The translations under genes and the position numbers were made by a program. Under the pieces are notes generated by a model. That model ran no database searches. It was not told the origin of the DNA and saw only the letters and a list, made by a program, of their open reading frames with translations. Positions 9,234-19,480 of a stretch of 64,000 bases of DNA are shown in pieces. Source of the DNA: Hymenolepis diminuta (taxonomy: Eukaryota > Platyhelminthes > Cestoda > Cyclophyllidea > Hymenolepididae); assembly GCA_900708905.1 (NCBI GenBank), contig CAADRB010000014.1, positions 2,211,822 to 2,275,821 on the forward strand, given 5' to 3'. How positions within the stretch are numbered: the stretch's first letter is position 1; each line of letters begins with the position of its first letter.

Positions 9234-12200
9234 GTTTGTCGTAATTTTCTTTAATATTCCCTTTAGGCTCAAGTAATAAATTTAAGTAACGATTTGGGCA
9301 TGAAGGTAGAGTCAACTGATTCTGATCTCTCCTTGCTTGATCGTCAGAAATTTTTATCGGAAACTCGTGAGAAACTTTCTGAAACAGTTTCGAGTCGTAT
9401 GGAGCGCTTTAAAACTCTGTCATCAGAAAACCAACGCATATGTGAAAAATTAGGAGAAAATCCTAGGCAATTCTCATTTGAAAGTGTTCCCTCGAATGAG
9501 CTCTTGAAATCTATGGATGATGAAATTAATGTTCTACTGCTAAAGTTATCCCACAAGGATGATACTAAAAGTGATGTTTCTAACTGCAAAAATGAAACTA
9601 TATCTCCTGTAAGTTTGTTGTTGTATCTGTCATAATGTGTAAGTGTTAATATAAAGGTTTGGGTATAGAAACGAGTTTTTTCTGCAATTAGTTTAAAAAT
9701 TCTATCTGCTTTTTCTCAAACATCGCCACCTTGTTTTAGGAATGTGATTCTGCACGAGGAGATTCATTGATAACATCCATCAGAGACGCTCTGATTGAAT
9801 TGCACGAGCTCTATGATGAGTGTCTGGTTGATTCTTTTGCTCGCGATAATTTTCCACTGGATTGCCCTCTTGAATCCGTAAGTGCCACTTACTTGGAAAA
9901 GATTAATCTCGAAATTGCTCGCTGGAAGGACTATCGAAACAAATTTATTGAGGCAATTTCTGCGTACAACTCATGGTGCAGATCTTTCGGCAGACTCAAT
10001 GAAATTGAGGTATTATTTTTGTTCAGCTATGGGGTTGGGTTTCTCACCACGTTCCTTGTGAGAACGTGTTAAAGCTCCGTACAAGTACTATGATTTAACT
10101 TTTTGGTTTTTGATTAAGATTACGTCAGCAATCCTCGTAGCTTATTGAGTGACTGTTCAGGGCATCTTGGTGTATTTTGTCACAAATAACCAAAATTATT
10201 GTCGAGTAGCAATATTTTCCATCTTAGAGTTATTTTTAAGACGAATCTTCTATAATTGAAGAGTTAGTTAATGCTACCAGGGATTAATTCATACTAAATG
10301 TTCCACAAAAGAAAGTTTTCTATGATGCCAATTTTGGAAGGGTAATTATATATTAATTTGTGTTTACCCCTTTTTTCGTATTAAATTTTTTCAACAACGC
10401 TGTTTTTCACGCTTGCTTTAGAGGAAAAGCTTTAAAAACATGTGTCTAGAATGTAAAAGTTGACCCAGGAGACATTCTCCCTATCCAGTTCAGGTGTTGT
10501 AAATATTTCTAATGAGTTTTGGAAGTTTTGCCTTATAATGTTGCGATGGTAGCGTGGTAGTCCATGTTCGCGTCTGTTAAGTTAGAGGCCACGAAATCGA
10601 TGCCCACGGCGCTCAACCTATGATGCGGGCAGCCAACTTTGCTAGTTAATTCTGGCTGATAAGAGGGATGGTAGAATGTGAGTTTTTCATGGGAGCGGTT
10701 ATAAGATATCTTTCTATCTGAATTAAGCGTTGTTAACGCTTCTCCTTATGGACTTTGGAAGTTTTTATGTGGAATCAACTTCGAGTAGGACATCTGTGGT
10801 TTAGTAGTTTTAAAACTGGAACCCTGAGATCTTAGTTCTACTCTTTCAACTGTTTGAGCTTAAGCTTATCTCGAATACATTTCCTTTAATCTCGACTCAT
10901 AGCGGGAAGAAGGAGGAAAATTTTTTGCTTTCAGTGTTCAACTTCAAAGCCTTTCAAATAATTAGTTTTGGTCTGTTGTTTAATAAATCTTATCAGGAAG
11001 CTATCGAAACGAAATTTTATTTATTATCCTGATGATTATTGGATGCAGTTCTTTAATTTGATTTGGGGACTAGATTAGTATTTTAGTTGGTTATGGTCAA
11101 CGTTTTTTAGTAAGTTCAAATAGAAGTTAATTTGGATTGTCAATTGGTTAAAATCTTTATGCTATTATGTAGAATATTTGAACTTCAGTTACGATAAGAT
11201 CAAGACCTTAGAAGGTATGCGTCGTCATCAGCAAGTTCTAAATAGGAGGACTTATCGGAAAAATTAATTCTCATGGTGATTATTTGATAGAATTTTTTAA
11301 TGTGGCTTGGAAATCGTCCTCATTGCTTGACCTTTTTTTATTATCACAGCCAATTTTTTGGTAAATTTGTTGAGGTCATTGCTGTTTTAGCAAGGTCACA
11401 TAGAAGTATAATAAGATTTCAGATACGGTAAGATCAAGTCTGGGGAATACTAAAACCAACAGCGTGTTTATTTATCCTTTATCGCCTGATTATGCTCATT
11501 TTTCAATTTTTAACATAAATAAGAACGTCAAAGGTTTTGTCTAATGTGAAATTATATTTTGGTATTCAATTTATTAAGATTGGTACAAAGTAATATTTTT
11601 ACCCAAATGTGATATAGGTTTGTTCAATTATTAAATTATTTTTACTATGGCAATTGCAGTTATCTTGTGAAAGCAACTAAAATCGTGTAACAGTAAAGTT
11701 CAATAGGGGACAAATGAGGATAATCGAAAAGATGGCAAAGTCAGTATCAAAACAGTTTAATTCAATTTTTTTAAATTTCAGCTATACACTGTTTGCTTAA
11801 TCTTTGGTTCTCTATTCCAAAACTCGGATGCAATTAAATATCTCTTAAATTAATGAGCAAATTCTTGTCCACGATGCCTAGCGCTCATTGACCGGTTGAT
11901 TAGTTAGAATGGTTGGTCTTATCACTTCAAATCTTGAGTTCCTGCAAATTTCTTATTGTTTATTTGGTTCGTAGACGATGAACTTTCTAAGAACATCTAT
12001 TTTATTCATTTAGGTGAGTATATAGGTTCTGTTATCTACTTTTCTTAATAAATGCTGATTAGTCCGACAGGATCACGGTGATCTTGTATTTACTTCAATG
12101 CTCATCTAATTATAATCAAGCAAAATGTCCCTGAGTTTCAGTAATAAATCTTAATAGGGTTAAATCAGGTCATGCGTCATTGACAGTTAAATAATTAAAA

Positions 12201-15200
12201 TTGGGGTAAGATCTTATTCATTTTCCACATAGGTGGCTTTCCAAGTAGCACTAATCAAGGAACCTATTAGATTTAAGAATAATCTCCGAACTCTCTAGAA
12301 ATAAAAGTACTTAAGTATAAACATCTGTTTTTATGGTCTGAATGGTTAGACGTGCAGTCTACTTAATGTATGCGTGCCAGCGGAATTCGAATTTATGGTA
12401 TCAATAGGTCCATAAAAGAAAAACGGTAGGACACGAGTTTCTCAACTAGAATAGGGTGTCTTGATTCCATTTTTAACGATCACTGGATTAAAATTACTTC
12501 TGAAAGCGATGGATATTTTTTTCTGAATCCGCAAATGGAAAGCTATTGTCTTGTTGAAGGCTAAATATTAGGGTCGCTAAACGTAAATCTAAAAGGATAA
12601 GAAAGATTAGGGATTTGATAATGATGTTATTTTAGCGGGACTTACTAGAGAGAGCGAGAGGGCTGTAGAAGGTAGAAGAATGAAGGAAGTGACTGAAGGA
12701 GTTGGAGAGAAGAGAGTTGAGTGCAAAACGAGGAACAGTGGGGCTGTGTTTGAGGGCAGATTGCACTTGGGTATATATAGTTAAATAATCGGTAGACAAT
12801 TGAATTAGATAATCTAGCTACCAAGCTGTCTAAAAAATTAGATTATGGAAATTGTCAAGCAAAAACAACTTAAATTTTAATCAGAAAACAATTCTTTAAT
12901 CGAATGTTCCAAGTGAATGCATATTACTTTTCTCATTCACTGTAAACCCATAAACTAGATACATATTTGCCCAACTAATCGCTTCGGGTATCTTGAAAAT
13001 CGATTAGGCAAACTGAAACGTGGTGATTTTTTTATTTTATTATAAGATCTTACCTAAATAGAATCTAGCGCAATTTTCATGACATTGTATATGATTAAGT
13101 CTCAGTAAAATCCTATCAGGTCGCTCCTCTTTAATGGTTAGGTAGTTGTAGTTGAGGTAAGCTCTTGTATTCTATATTCTATCTGTTCATTATGACTGGA
13201 AAATTCATAATTTCACTTTTTTCTATAGAGACAACATACTTAAGATCAGACATCTGTAATATTACTTTTTCCTATTGTCTTATAAATGAATTTCTCAATG
13301 TACGTGAAATTGTAGAATTTGAGTCCATGGTATTTAAATAATTACAAATGTAATCACAACTCGTCTGTTAGCAATAACTTATTTTAATTCTGGGTATTTA
13401 CTAGGATCTGATTAACCAAGGAAAAGGACCTGAGAGACTGGAGAAAGAGGCAACCTCTCTACGTGAAAAGATCCTCCCAGATCTCGAAAAATTACTCGAT
13501 TTAGCCTCTCGAAGAAGCAGCAAATTTAAAATCTACGGCCAGCCCCCAACTGCTTATGTACAAATGATTCGTAGATCCCAAGCAAAATCCTCCGTGGTAA
13601 GTAGACACCTCATTCTTCTTATCTGTTATGTCAATTTGATTTAATTTGCGGATCTTTTCTCTGTTGATTTAACTAGCCACCAAAATCACCTAAACCTGTT
13701 ATCTTGAATGCTACTGCCAGGAGACCCGATGTAAGTCCGGATTACCATTAGTTGTCAATAGAAAACGCTTTCTTAAGCTTGTTCGCTTATATACTGATGC
13801 GATTTCTAGATAAAGAAGAAAAAGCTGACTTCTTCACTGAAAAAGCCTTGCAGCATACCAAAACCCGCATGGAGCTTTAGAAGGACGAGAGCAAAGTCCA
13901 AAAACTTAAAATTGAATGAGAGCAACGCTCCGAGCTCCACATCATCAGTACAATCTGAGCCTATTACGCCTAAGGTAAAAGCTATCAGATGTGTACTGGT
14001 GATGATATTTTTTAACGAAATTGATGATTTTAATTTTGTGTGTATTGAATGATTGCCTTCTATAGTTAATTTGAAGCTTGGTCTGATAGTCGTTGACTTT
14101 TCACATATATCGTAAGGCAGACCGAATTAGTTCGGTGAAAGAAAACGTGCCCCTCTAGCTGTACGCTAGCTGGTTGTTCAGCTGTTGGAGTAGTCCAAAT
14201 AACTATTTGTTAAAGATCATCTTATAGATAGGACAATATAGAATGAAATGACATGGTGTATAGGAGATTGAAAGAGAAAGACGGACCAAAAGCATTTAGG
14301 CCTACAAGAGTGAGAGAAGCAAAATGGAACTGTGATTGAGTATATCTCTAGTCCTAGCTTTTCATTGGTTTACTCCGCGTCGCCTGCCTCCAATTCCCTA
14401 GTAGCAACGTGACCAGTGGCTTAAAATTTTATTTGACCAGATACGGTTCCTACTAAGAACATGAGTTGAATAGGAGGACACAATGCTTTCATTGTTATTG
14501 ATGCTGTGAAGAGAAATTTAAGCTTACAAAATTTCAATCCACTTCATGAATTAAACACGTCTTCTTTCTTCTTGTGGCGTTAGGTTTAGTCGATTAGGTG
14601 TCCGTATTTCCTTAACGAAATTACATATTTTTTTTGGATTATACATGCCAGTCGCTTAACTTTGAAGGTAAAGGAAAGTCTACAAATTTTTCTCATTGGA
14701 TAACATGAATACCAAAAACGATATTTTTTCGGGAGATAAAGTTTGATTTAACCTTCCACTATTTAGCTCTTTGTTGTCGCTTGCGCTCAAATCGCCAAAT
14801 ACATCCTAATATGCTCTAACTTATAATTTATACTCTCTTTACAGACGCCTATACCTAAATCGGACGAAAACAAACCTGATCCGAAAATTCTATCCCTGTG
14901 GACTAGGAATAGAGGCGATGGTTCATCCACTACTAGTCAACGTGCAGGATCTTTCACTTCTGTAATAAATAAAACGGCGCCTACTACTCCCAAGAATCGA
15001 CCTCCACTTTCAAGAATGGTATGTTTATCGTGTTGTGATTTGGTGTATTTTAAATGCTATTTAAACTTATCATCTTACATTGTTGGCTGATACATATTTG
15101 ATTTAATAGTTGGGAAAGAAAAAGGCTACCGCTTCTCCAGCAGAACGATGTCGTAGTGAAACCAGATCTGCTAATAAAAGGAGAATTTCGAAGTCATTCG

Positions 15201-18200
15201 AAAGGTTCAAAGCACCTCAACGTAGGAAATCGAGCGCAGTATTTTCCACATGCAGTCAGGTGCGTGCGTTTGCGATTTTTCTTATTATCTTAAGTGTTTG
15301 TAGTTTGAGATTTATTTAGTCCATTTGATTTGAACACAGTATCGAAAGTAAGGTTTTCATTAAAAGGTTATTAGGGACAGATGAAAGTTAAATCTGAAGA
15401 TCTTGAAGGTGAATAGACCATAACTGCATTGGATGTTGAATTCGCAGCCACCCCTTGAATCTAAATTTCACGAACCAATTTAAGTGTTTTGGTAACAAAG
15501 ATAGCAAATATCCGAAATTAACAGTTTAAAATTGAAGCGATTTTGCCACCCTCATCTTTAGATCTACATAGGTGGTATTTGATATAAGCTGAGATACTGG
15601 GTTAATCCATGAAAACTTCTCATGTACTTGCTTACATTCTGCATATACTTGAGCTTAGACTTTGCGTTCTTTTGGTTTCCTTGTTAGGAATCTTCTGAGC
15701 AGAGTATCTTGGATCTGTGGTATAAGAAGAAGGATACCTCAAGCACAAGTCAGTGCGGATCTCTTGCTTCCGTGAAAAGTGAAATGGCGCCTACCACTCT
15801 CAAGACTCGACCTCCAATTTCAAAAATAGTATGTTTATCCTGTTTTTAAGAGGTACATTTTATGTCATTTAGACTACTGCCTAGCGTCATGATTTGGAAT
15901 GTGATTTTCTAGTTTGGAAAGAAGACTACCACTTCTTCAGTAGAACGGCTTCATACTGGAACTAGATCTTCAATGAAAAGAAGGGTTTCAAAATCTTCTG
16001 AACGGTTCAAATTACCTCAACGTAGGAAGTCAAGTACAACCTCTTCCATAAGCAGTCAGGTACGCGTGATAATGACACTTATTATTATATGAAGCACATA
16101 CAGTTTGATTTTTATTTAATTCATTTTATCCAAACGTCATTTCAATGATAAGATTTGACATTTACCAAGAGTAGGAGAGAGTGAAATTCGATTATTTTGT
16201 TCTGGAAATAGAGGATTTTTATGGAGTTCGATCAGCAATTTGTGCCTTTATCCTCAAGGTTTTTTTAAGAATTGTGACATTTGAGTGCACTCCACTCGTT
16301 AACGGCTTAGATTTAAAAGTGACTAGACCATAAATGCTTCAAACTTCGATTCTCAAGTTTGAAGATTAACATTCACTTTTTGTTCTTTTGATCATGTATT
16401 AAAAAAAATTAGTAGAAAAGAGGAAAAAATCCGACTGAAGTCGGCCAAGTTTAAAAGATTGAGCTACGCAGTTGATATTTGACATAGATGGAGATTTGTG
16501 GTTAATCTACTATTATTGAATTAAATAAATAAGGATCGTATTAAGGTTATGATTTGACAAGGGGAGTATAGCTTTCAATATTAGATTGACTAAGAAAAGG
16601 AAAGCGAATTGAAGGAAAAGTTGGAGTTCTCGGTCCTGCAGCAAGAGATTGGTGATTGGCGTTGCTTTATTGATAAAGTCTTTGCGGTTTGAACATTTGA
16701 AAATGTTCCGCTTATTTGTAGCTCAGCTATAAAGACGCCTACTTGTGGATTGCTGATGCTGGTACTCAAGAACAGAGGTTCGTAGTTGTCTCCATTTTCG
16801 TAAACCAATCTTTTACAAACCTTTTTGCATTCGTTTGTTGAAGAAGGTATGCACTCTTTTATAACTGCTCAATTGCCCTTTAATAAGTTGCACACTACTC
16901 AGAACACACTAAAAAGGAATGAGAAGACTTTCGCTCAAATGACGAATTTTTATTTTAAAATATAAATAAATTTATATGTCAGTTTGTTTTCAGTCAGTTT
17001 GAGTTAGGGAGTATTAGGATGCATTTGGCGGGTTGATGTGATAAATGACTGGCTACCTGGTTAGTCAATAATTGCAACGATGAAGTCTTCACAAGTGTCC
17101 TTACATATCCAATTGTGTGCGAGAGAATCCAATAAATGATAAATCAATGCCCAACAAACAGAGTTTATAAGCTTCTTTCGGGTGCACCCAAAATATTTAA
17201 TTAGGCTTCCTAACTCACCTGAATCCATCAATTTAAAAAGATTGGATGGTATCCTTGAATTTGCATTATCGTTAATTGGCATAAAATGCTATTTGCAACT
17301 CATTCATTTTTATTATTTCAATAGGGAGGACAGCACGATAATATTATATATATACTTGAGCTTAAACTGCGTTTTTTTGCTTTTTGTTAGAAATCGTCTG
17401 AGCAGAGTATTTTGGATCTATGGTATAAGAAAAAGGATACTTCAAGCACTAGTCAGTGCGGATCCCTTACTTCTGTGAAGAGTGAAAGCACCTTTACCGC
17501 TTCACGTTCAAAAAAGGTATGTATTTGCGTATGATCTATGCCTGTGATTTGGTCCCTTTTAATTTATTCACAATTAGAAAGCGTTAACACTGTGTTTGAT
17601 GATTTATCTATTTCTGGAAAGATCATCAACCATTTAGTTGTGTAACGGTCCGTATCAAGTTTATTCTATTATTTGTTTTCTCTGTTGATTCCATTTATGC
17701 TTAAGGCTTCAAAATACAAAATAGTTTAAACTTAGCGTTTTTCTGTCAATATAATACATATTATGCGCAGTAACCGTAGCAATGCAATAAGGGGCGCTAT
17801 CTCACATGCTACAAAAATTGGTCTTTTTCTCTAAAGCGCAGTTAGTTGATGTCAGTTAAAATGTATTTGCTTGTTCCATTCTTATGGCAATTACTAAGTA
17901 CAGGATAGGCGCATGGCATTTTCATTTTTGCAAGAATGTTCCGTTCGCCTGTCCTATCCCAGGTTGGTGATATGGCGATATAGTCGGATGTCAAGAGTTT
18001 TATACTCATCGACACATTGGCTAAACCTTTTTAAGAAACGAATAGATGAAGGAGTTTCCCATCGCAGATGCTTTAAGACGTTTCCATTCTCCATTCAATA
18101 GACTTTTGGAGTAGCTAGAACTTGCTAGGGTAATGTTTCCGAGGGGTTTTGAAGCTATCACTACATTATTGTCAGTTATCCGAAAGTCTAGTTCTGTTAA

Positions 18201-18851
18201 GGTATATCAGCTGATTGGGGTGACCCCTTCTACGAATTCCCAAAATGTCTCTTTGTCAAGATGAGTGTCAGACAACACTTTCAAGTTAGAACCATTTAAT
18301 GTTCGATAATCAATTTTAGGAGGTCAAAGGTAGAGATCCGACATGGAAATATCGATCAAAGTTAACTCCACAAGCTGCTCGAATATTGAATGCAAAGGGG
18401 GAAGTTCCCCTTGTTGATCTCCTTCTGCCCTCTGATAACAAGGAAAATGACAAAACTCTAGTACCAAAATCTGCTTCTGGGAAGAAAATGAACACCTACT
18501 CTTCCCTTTCAAACAATACCTCCCTTAGTTCTGTGAAGAGTGGAGATGTGAGTTTCTATAGTCCTGTCTGATTGCTTGTCGATGCTCAAAAGTGGATACC
18601 TTAAATATCTTGATTTTTTCTTGTCATAATAGGTAAAGTCGCCGAAGACAACCTCGGATTGTATAACTCCTTCTGCAGTTCGGACACCTCGTCCTGCCCC
18701 TCCAGTATCATCTTCCCGTCGACCTCTCAACAGGAATCGAAACCTTCCAGAAGTCCTCCAGCGTTTGGAAGAGGCAACTGGTCCTGTCCCTGTGATAGAA
18801 CTGCTAAAAACTGCAGCTCCCTCCAGAAAGACCCCTTCGAGGAAGAAATAA
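8973..18851 (+). CDS. PRC1: PRC1/Ase1/MAP65-family microtubule bundling protein, 13 exons
   Basis: Model: join of 8973-9233, 9267-9608, 9740-10009, 13405-13596, 13677-13730, 13810-13974, 14845-15018, 15110-15259, 15688-15828, 15913-16059, 17391-17516, 18320-18547 and 18633-18851. This gives 822 aa. Every exon is a multiple of three with GT/AG ends, so all 12 introns are phase 0. The family cross-links antiparallel microtubules in the anaphase midzone and recruits kinesin-4. Seen here: N-terminal IWNSIGFDEKRIERR, the rod motif SENQRICEKLG with PSNELL, IRDALIELHELYDECLVDSF with YRNKF, and the spectrin-end motif ILPDLEKLLDLASRRSSKFKIYGQPP. The basic Ser/Thr-Pro tail (residues 356-822) is much longer than in vertebrates and contains repeated modules and a KEN box (715-717). 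Rod exons 1-4 total only 355 aa. Identity is by motif recall, not search. Confidence 0.9.
9234..9266 (+). other. 33-bp micro-intron (PRC1 intron 1)
   Basis: Donor GTTTGT and acceptor CCCTTTAG. Removing exactly 33 bp joins VEELE to AQVIN in frame. Reading through keeps the frame for five more codons but then meets TAA at 9252, so splicing is required. Confidence 0.85.
9267..9608 (+). CDS. PRC1: PRC1 exon 2 (residues 88-201)
   Basis: Coiled-coil rod. RMERFKTLSSENQRICEKLG with SFESVPSNELLKSMDDE parallels the vertebrate stretch ending CEILC followed by SVPSLEELNQF. The donor is CCT|GTAAGT. Confidence 0.9.
9740..10009 (+). CDS. PRC1: PRC1 exon 3 (residues 202-291)
   Basis: Spectrin-fold region. 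SIRDALIELHELYDECLVDS corresponds to the family segment ending YWDQCF, and LEKINLEIARWKDYRNKF to the segment with AEIVRLKNYYE. The join from exon 2 skips roughly 130 residues present in vertebrates. The 131-bp intron between them has no room for a missing exon of that size. Confidence 0.9.
10544..10720 (+). mobile_element. tRNA-derived SINE in PRC1 intron 3
   Basis: A-box-like TGGTAGCGTGGTAG, B-box-like AAATCGATGCCC, then body CAGCCAACTTTGCTAGTTAA and tail GGTAGAATGTGAGTTTTTCA with GGGAGCGGTTATAA. It is collinear with the copy at 6052-6250 and in the same orientation as the host gene. Confidence 0.55.
12337..12470 (+). mobile_element. Diverged tRNA-derived SINE in PRC1 intron 3
   Basis: A-box-like TGGTCTGAATGGTTAGA and B-box-like GGAATTCGAATTTA sit at the right spacing, followed by the tail block GGTAGGACACGAGTTTCTCA. 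It is more decayed than the 10544 copy. Confidence 0.45.
13405..13596 (+). CDS. PRC1: PRC1 exon 4 (residues 292-355)
   Basis: End of the microtubule-binding spectrin domain. Family features seen are LEKEATSLREKILPDLEKLL and the hallmark KFKIYGQPPTAYV (compare the vertebrate F-V-NGQKF motif). The usual NRGG.LL motif is reduced to NQGKGPERLEKE. Confidence 0.9.
13677..13730 (+). CDS. PRC1: PRC1 exon 5 (18 codons)
   Basis: Short Pro/Lys-rich exon (PPKSPKPVILNATARRPD) between 80-bp and 79-bp introns. It begins the disordered tail and has one Ser-Pro-Lys site. Confidence 0.8.
13810..13974 (+). CDS. PRC1: PRC1 exon 6 (residues 374-428)
   Basis: Highly basic start (IKKKKLTSSLKK), then a Ser-rich stretch ending EPITPK. 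Acceptor is TTTCTAG and donor AAG|GTAAAA. The basic cluster may act as nuclear localisation signal and electrostatic microtubule contact, as in other PRC1 tails (inference). Confidence 0.85.
14845..15018 (+). CDS. PRC1: PRC1 exon 7: module A, copy 1
   Basis: Encodes TPIPKSDENK, then ILSLWTRNRGD, then APTTPKNRPPLSRM. The Thr-Pro in APTTPK resembles the vertebrate APNTPGK Cdk1 site, whose phosphorylation restrains midzone assembly until anaphase. Equivalence is inferred. Confidence 0.88.
15110..15259 (+). CDS. PRC1: PRC1 exon 8: module B, copy 1
   Basis: Very basic: LGKKKATASPAERC, KRRISKSFERFKAPQRRKSS, ending CSQ. RRKSS and RRISKS look like basophilic (Aurora/PKA-type) kinase sites. Acceptor is TTTAATAG and donor CAG|GTGCGT. 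Confidence 0.88.
15688..15828 (+). CDS. PRC1: PRC1 exon 9: module A, copy 2
   Basis: ESSEQSILDLWYKKKDTSST, then SQCGSLASVKSE, then APTTLKTRPPISKI. It is the close sister of exon 11. The proline of the Thr-Pro site in exon 7 is Leu here, so the putative Cdk site is lost in this copy. Confidence 0.88.
15913..16059 (+). CDS. PRC1: PRC1 exon 10: module B, copy 2
   Basis: FGKKTTTSSVERLHTGTRSS, then KRRVSKSSERFKLPQRRKSS, ending ISSQ. The basic core is nearly identical to exon 8 while flanks have drifted, suggesting constraint on the core. Confidence 0.88.
16520..17345. other. About 0.8 kb of extra sequence in PRC1 intron 10
   Basis: Intron 10 (1331 bp) shares its outer parts with intron 8 (428 bp): TGGTTAATC at about 16500 versus 15600, and TATACTTGAGCTTA near both acceptors. 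The middle has no counterpart. It is AT-rich with no clear terminal repeats or target-site duplication. It could be an insertion after the duplication or the remains of a further module copy. Confidence 0.45.
17391..17516 (+). CDS. PRC1: PRC1 exon 11: module A, copy 3 (truncated)
   Basis: KSSEQSILDLWYKKKDTSST, then SQCGSLTSVKSE, closely matching exon 9, but then STFTASRSKK in place of the PTT-RPP end. No following module-B exon was found in the 803-bp intron 11. Confidence 0.88.
18320..18547 (+). CDS. PRC1: PRC1 exon 12 with KEN box
   Basis: 76 codons. The segment LLLPSDNKENDK contains a KEN degron (residues 715-717). Vertebrate PRC1 also carries NKEN in its tail, consistent with APC/C-Cdh1 turnover after mitosis. 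The end SSLSNNTSLSSVKSGD echoes GSLTSVKSE of module A, so part of this exon may be an older copy. Confidence 0.88.
18633..18851 (+). CDS. PRC1: PRC1 exon 13, C-terminus
   Basis: 72 codons and TAA at 18849-18851. Rich in Ser/Thr-Pro (KSPK, ITPS, RTPRP, KTPSR) and ends SRKTPSRKK. TPSR fits the full Cdk consensus. The residues LPEVLQRLEEATGPVPVIEL may form a short helix. Confidence 0.88.
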   Translation, partial: VKSPKTTSDCITPSAVRTPRPAPPVSSSRRPLNRNRNLPEVLQRLEEATGPVPVIELLKTAAPSRKTPSRKK

Positions 18852-19134
18852 TAGTATCCATCAATCGAATCTGTAATATATAGTAGCTACATTTTACATT
18901 TCATACTGTACATATTATTTGCGACTTTGGCCCTATCATTTGTGGGTTTTATAAATTCACCTGGAATTAATCACTTTGTTCTTTGCTCCTTAGTTATCAT
19001 TGAGTGAGGAAAACTGTGACAAACATTTGATTCTATCAGCTAAAATAATTACTACTCTTTTATTTTGGTAGCATGAGTGTGATAAACTAATAGAATTGCT
19101 GTTTTGCCTTTTGTTTCAGGTTTGAAACAATCAC

Positions 19135-19140
19135 AATAAA
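19135..19140 (+). terminator. Candidate PRC1 polyadenylation signal AATAAA
   Basis: First AATAAA downstream of the PRC1 stop, 284 bases after it. The 3' end itself cannot be placed from sequence. Confidence 0.4.
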
Positions 19141-19387
19141 AATGGAAATAGTTTAAAGTACCTTAATAGTATCGTATCCGCTAGAGCAGTATAAATAGTA
19201 CGATAATATATTTTCACAAATTGTGTGTTTGCATAATAAAAGAGTGAACCAGGAAACCGGAGACGTATGAAGAAATGTGTTAGTGCAGATAAGGAATGAA
19301 TGCAGCTCAGTTATCACAACATTGAAATGTGGTCGAAGTTCATCTATCAAGGCAGAAAATAAAAAAATTAGATGCACGGTGATGTAT

Positions 19388-19480
19388 ACCCCGTGGTGTT
19401 TGTGATCGATCGCATTGATTAAACCTGGTCATCCAGAGGGTTATAGAACGCGAGTTTCTCAAGAGTGCCCCTTGGATGTC
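19388..19480 (+). repeat. SINE tail fragment between the convergent genes
   Basis: Contains GCATTGATTAAACCTGGTCA and TAGAACGCGAGTTTCTCA, the tail block of the family at 10544 and 12337. The rest of 18852-20002 is AT-rich with nothing else recognised. Confidence 0.4.

Larger units (their letters stand above)
10010..13404 (+). other. PRC1 intron 3 (3.4 kb) with two SINE insertions
   Basis: The largest intron of the gene. It holds SINE copies at 10544-10720 and 12337-12470, a 7-bp-arm hairpin (AAGCGTT/AACGCTT, 10724-10740) and otherwise AT-rich sequence. I saw no extra in-frame coding block. Confidence 0.7.
14845..17516 (+). repeat. Tandem duplication of a two-exon block inside PRC1 (exons 7-8, 9-10, 11)
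   Basis: Exons 7, 9 and 11 are homologous (module A: ILxLW, a Ser/Thr run, SQ, GSxxSV, then PTT plus RPP). Exons 8 and 10 are homologous (module B: GKK, ERxR/H, then KRR(I/V)SKS, ERFK, PQRRKSS). Introns match as well: 7 with 9 (GTATGTTTATC starts, 91 and 84 bp) and the 3' part of 8 with that of 10 (TATACTTGAGCTTA shortly before the acceptor). This is a genomic tandem duplication, not parallel evolution. Copy spacing is 843 bp for exon 7 to 9 and 1703 bp for 9 to 11. Exon 11 has no module-B partner. Confidence 0.9.

Noticed and set aside
16590..16808. 72-codon minus-strand ORF inside PRC1 intron 10
   Set aside because: No motif, splice support or repeat match.
17182..17478. 98-codon plus-strand ORF in PRC1 intron 10 running into exon 11
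   Set aside because: It reads exon 11 in the wrong frame; the exon 11 frame is fixed by homology with exon 9.
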